Shown here piece by piece: positions 4,469 through 5,614 of a stretch of 5,614 nt of DNA. The stretch covers positions 1 to 5,614 of the forward strand of contig JAENVT010000139.1 in NCBI GenBank assembly GCA_016650435.1, read 5' to 3'. Both the position numbers and the translations under genes were made by a program. The stretch comes from Ilumatobacteraceae bacterium (lineage in GTDB: Bacteria; Actinomycetota; Acidimicrobiia; Acidimicrobiales; Ilumatobacteraceae). The first letter of the stretch is position 1. Every line of letters begins with the position of its first letter. The notes beneath the pieces were generated by a model. That model worked only from the letters and a program-made list of their open reading frames with translations. It searched no databases and was not told the DNA's origin.

Positions 4469-5614
4469 TCAGCGGGCGAGCGGGGGGACGGTGTAGCCGC
4501 CGACCAATTCGGTGATGAGTCGGGCGACGGCAATCGACCGGTAGTCGTGCAGGTACGGCGACACGACCTGCACGCCGACGGGAACGTCCGCTGCCGTGCG
4601 TCCGACGGGCGCCGATGTCGAAGGGAGATAGGCCGAGCCGATCAGCGCCGGCCACGCTTCCAACGAGTAGTACGGCACGGTCTTGTCGTTGACGACGAAC
4701 TCGCGGTCCGCCCATGTCCCTTCCTGCTGATGCAGAAAGGCGGGCGTCGCCGTGACGGGGCACAGCAACACGTCGACATCTTCGAAGAACGATGCCCATC
4801 GCAGCCGGCGCCGGGCGCGCTCGCGATCGGCCAAGAGCCAGTCGGTGTGACTGATGTCGCGGTCTCCGTCGCTGACCTGAACAGCCGCACCGATGAGCCA
4901 GCCACCGGCGAGCGATGACTCGGTGAAGTCAATCTCTGGTCGGACATCGCGATCGACGGCAACACCCGCCTCGACAAGTCGGTCGGCGACGCCATTGAGC
5001 ACCGCGATCATCTCATCGTCCATCGGAGTCGTCGGCTCGTCGAACCAGGTCGCGACGCGTAACGAACGCAACGCTGTGACGTCTGCGCGCGGCAGTTCAA
5101 GACGCCAACCGACGGCGCGATCGGCCGTCGGACCGGCGAGCAGTCCCAACAGCAACTCGAGGTCGTCGGCACTACGGGCGATCGGCCCGAAGACGTTGAC
5201 GTCGCTCTCGGTCACGCCACCGTTCGGCTCGTCGAGATACCCGAGCGTGGGGATCAGGCCGAACGACGGCTTGTGTCCGTAGACCCCGCAGAACGCCGCG
5301 GGCACGCGCACCGATCCACCGATGTCGGTGCCGATCTCAAAACTGGTCATGCCGCAGGCGACCGCGGCTGCAGCGCCGCCCGACGAGCCGCCGGGCACAC
5401 GTTTGAGATCCCACGGATTGTTCGTGGTACCGAACATCTCGTTGAACGTCTGGAAATCGCCTGACCACAGCGGAACATTTGTCTTGCCGAAGACAATCGC
5501 CCCGGCACGCCGGATGGCGGCGACGGCCTCGGCATCGTGTTGCGGAACGTTGTCGAGCAGCGCCGGCGAACCCCCGGTCGAGCGGATTCCCTCCGTTGCT
5601 ATCGCGTCCTTCAC
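4469..5614 (-). CDS. Amidase-signature family hydrolase, partial (N-terminus beyond right edge)
   Basis: The frame holds 381 residues up to the stop at 4469 and is open at the window edge. The first visible codon, GTG, is not a start: it is Val in the family motif VKDAI, whose Lys2 is the catalytic lysine. The Ser-rich loop VPGGSSGGAAAA (73-84) supplies the cis-Ser (Ser77), and GTDIGGSVRVPAAFCG (95-110) supplies the nucleophile Ser101. The spacing Lys-75-Ser-24-Ser equals that of fatty acid amide hydrolase (142/217/241). HKPSFG (114-119) and the near-C-terminal PVGVQVVSP are further family marks. The family cleaves amide bonds in diverse substrates; those here (fatty amides, aryl amides, oligomers) cannot be told from sequence. 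The missing N-terminus is probably 60-100 residues. No signal peptide can be assessed. The gene faces vapBC tail to tail; no operon partner is visible. Confidence 0.92.
   Translation of the reverse strand: MKDAIATEGIRSTGGSPALLDNVPQHDAEAVAAIRRAGAIVFGKTNVPLWSGDFQTFNEMFGTTNNPWDLKRVPGGSSGGAAAAVACGMTSFEIGTDIGGSVRVPAAFCGVYGHKPSFGLIPTLGYLDEPNGGVTESDVNVFGPIARSADDLELLLGLLAGPTADRAVGWRLELPRADVTALRSLRVATWFDEPTTPMDDEMIAVLNGVADRLVEAGVAVDRDVRPEIDFTESSLAGGWLIGAAVQVSDGDRDISHTDWLLADRERARRRLRWASFFEDVDVLLCPVTATPAFLHQQEGTWADREFVVNDKTVPYYSLEAWPALIGSAYLPSTSAPVGRTAADVPVGVQVVSPYLHDYRSIAVARLITELVGGYTVPPLAR

Noticed and set aside
4338..4799. 153-codon minus-strand frame over the amidase end
   Set aside because: Out-of-frame shadow of the amidase gene, Arg-rich, running into the inverted-repeat gap.
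5612..5614. GTG at the right edge as start of the amidase
   Set aside because: It is the Val before the catalytic Lys in the VKD motif; the family has a further N-terminal region, so the gene continues outside the window.

Overview
This is high-GC chromosomal DNA whose genes look actinobacterial. The protein styles (secreted CHRD proteins with a C-terminal beta-domain ending in IDVxGYxF, a FadE-like acyl-CoA dehydrogenase, a compact VapBC pair, a short one-TM protein with a GREARRLD motif) would suit an Acidimicrobiia-like actinobacterium. That placement is inference from protein style, not a proven assignment. Nothing marks a plasmid, phage or integrative element.

Layout from left to right: (1) the 5' part of a small membrane-anchored protein (1-276, minus, runs off the left edge); (2) a perfect 15-bp terminator hairpin; (3) two tandem paralogous secreted CHRD-domain proteins, both minus (375-1295 and 1432-2355), each with its own candidate -10 box, strong ribosome binding site and, after each stop codon, a hairpin; (4) an acyl-CoA dehydrogenase (2453-3568, minus); (5) a divergent vapBC-type toxin-antitoxin operon (3633-4312, plus) whose start abuts a perfect operator-like palindrome; (6) a 156-bp convergent gap holding a 91-bp imperfect inverted repeat; (7) the 3' part of an amidase-signature hydrolase (4469-5614, minus, runs off the right edge) with a complete Lys-Ser-Ser triad.

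There is no obvious single pathway. The CHRD pair looks like a local gene duplication that kept its promoter and leader. Both proteins are predicted to be exported. The dehydrogenase and the amidase are catabolic enzymes on the same strand, separated by the opposite-strand toxin-antitoxin module. Genes are tightly packed; the longest gene-free stretch is 156 bp. I see no RNA gene, CRISPR array, insertion sequence or clearly new multi-gene system. The best leads are the CHRD duplication with its conserved leader, the inverted-repeat element at 4371-4461, and the vapB operator overlapping a leaderless-type promoter.
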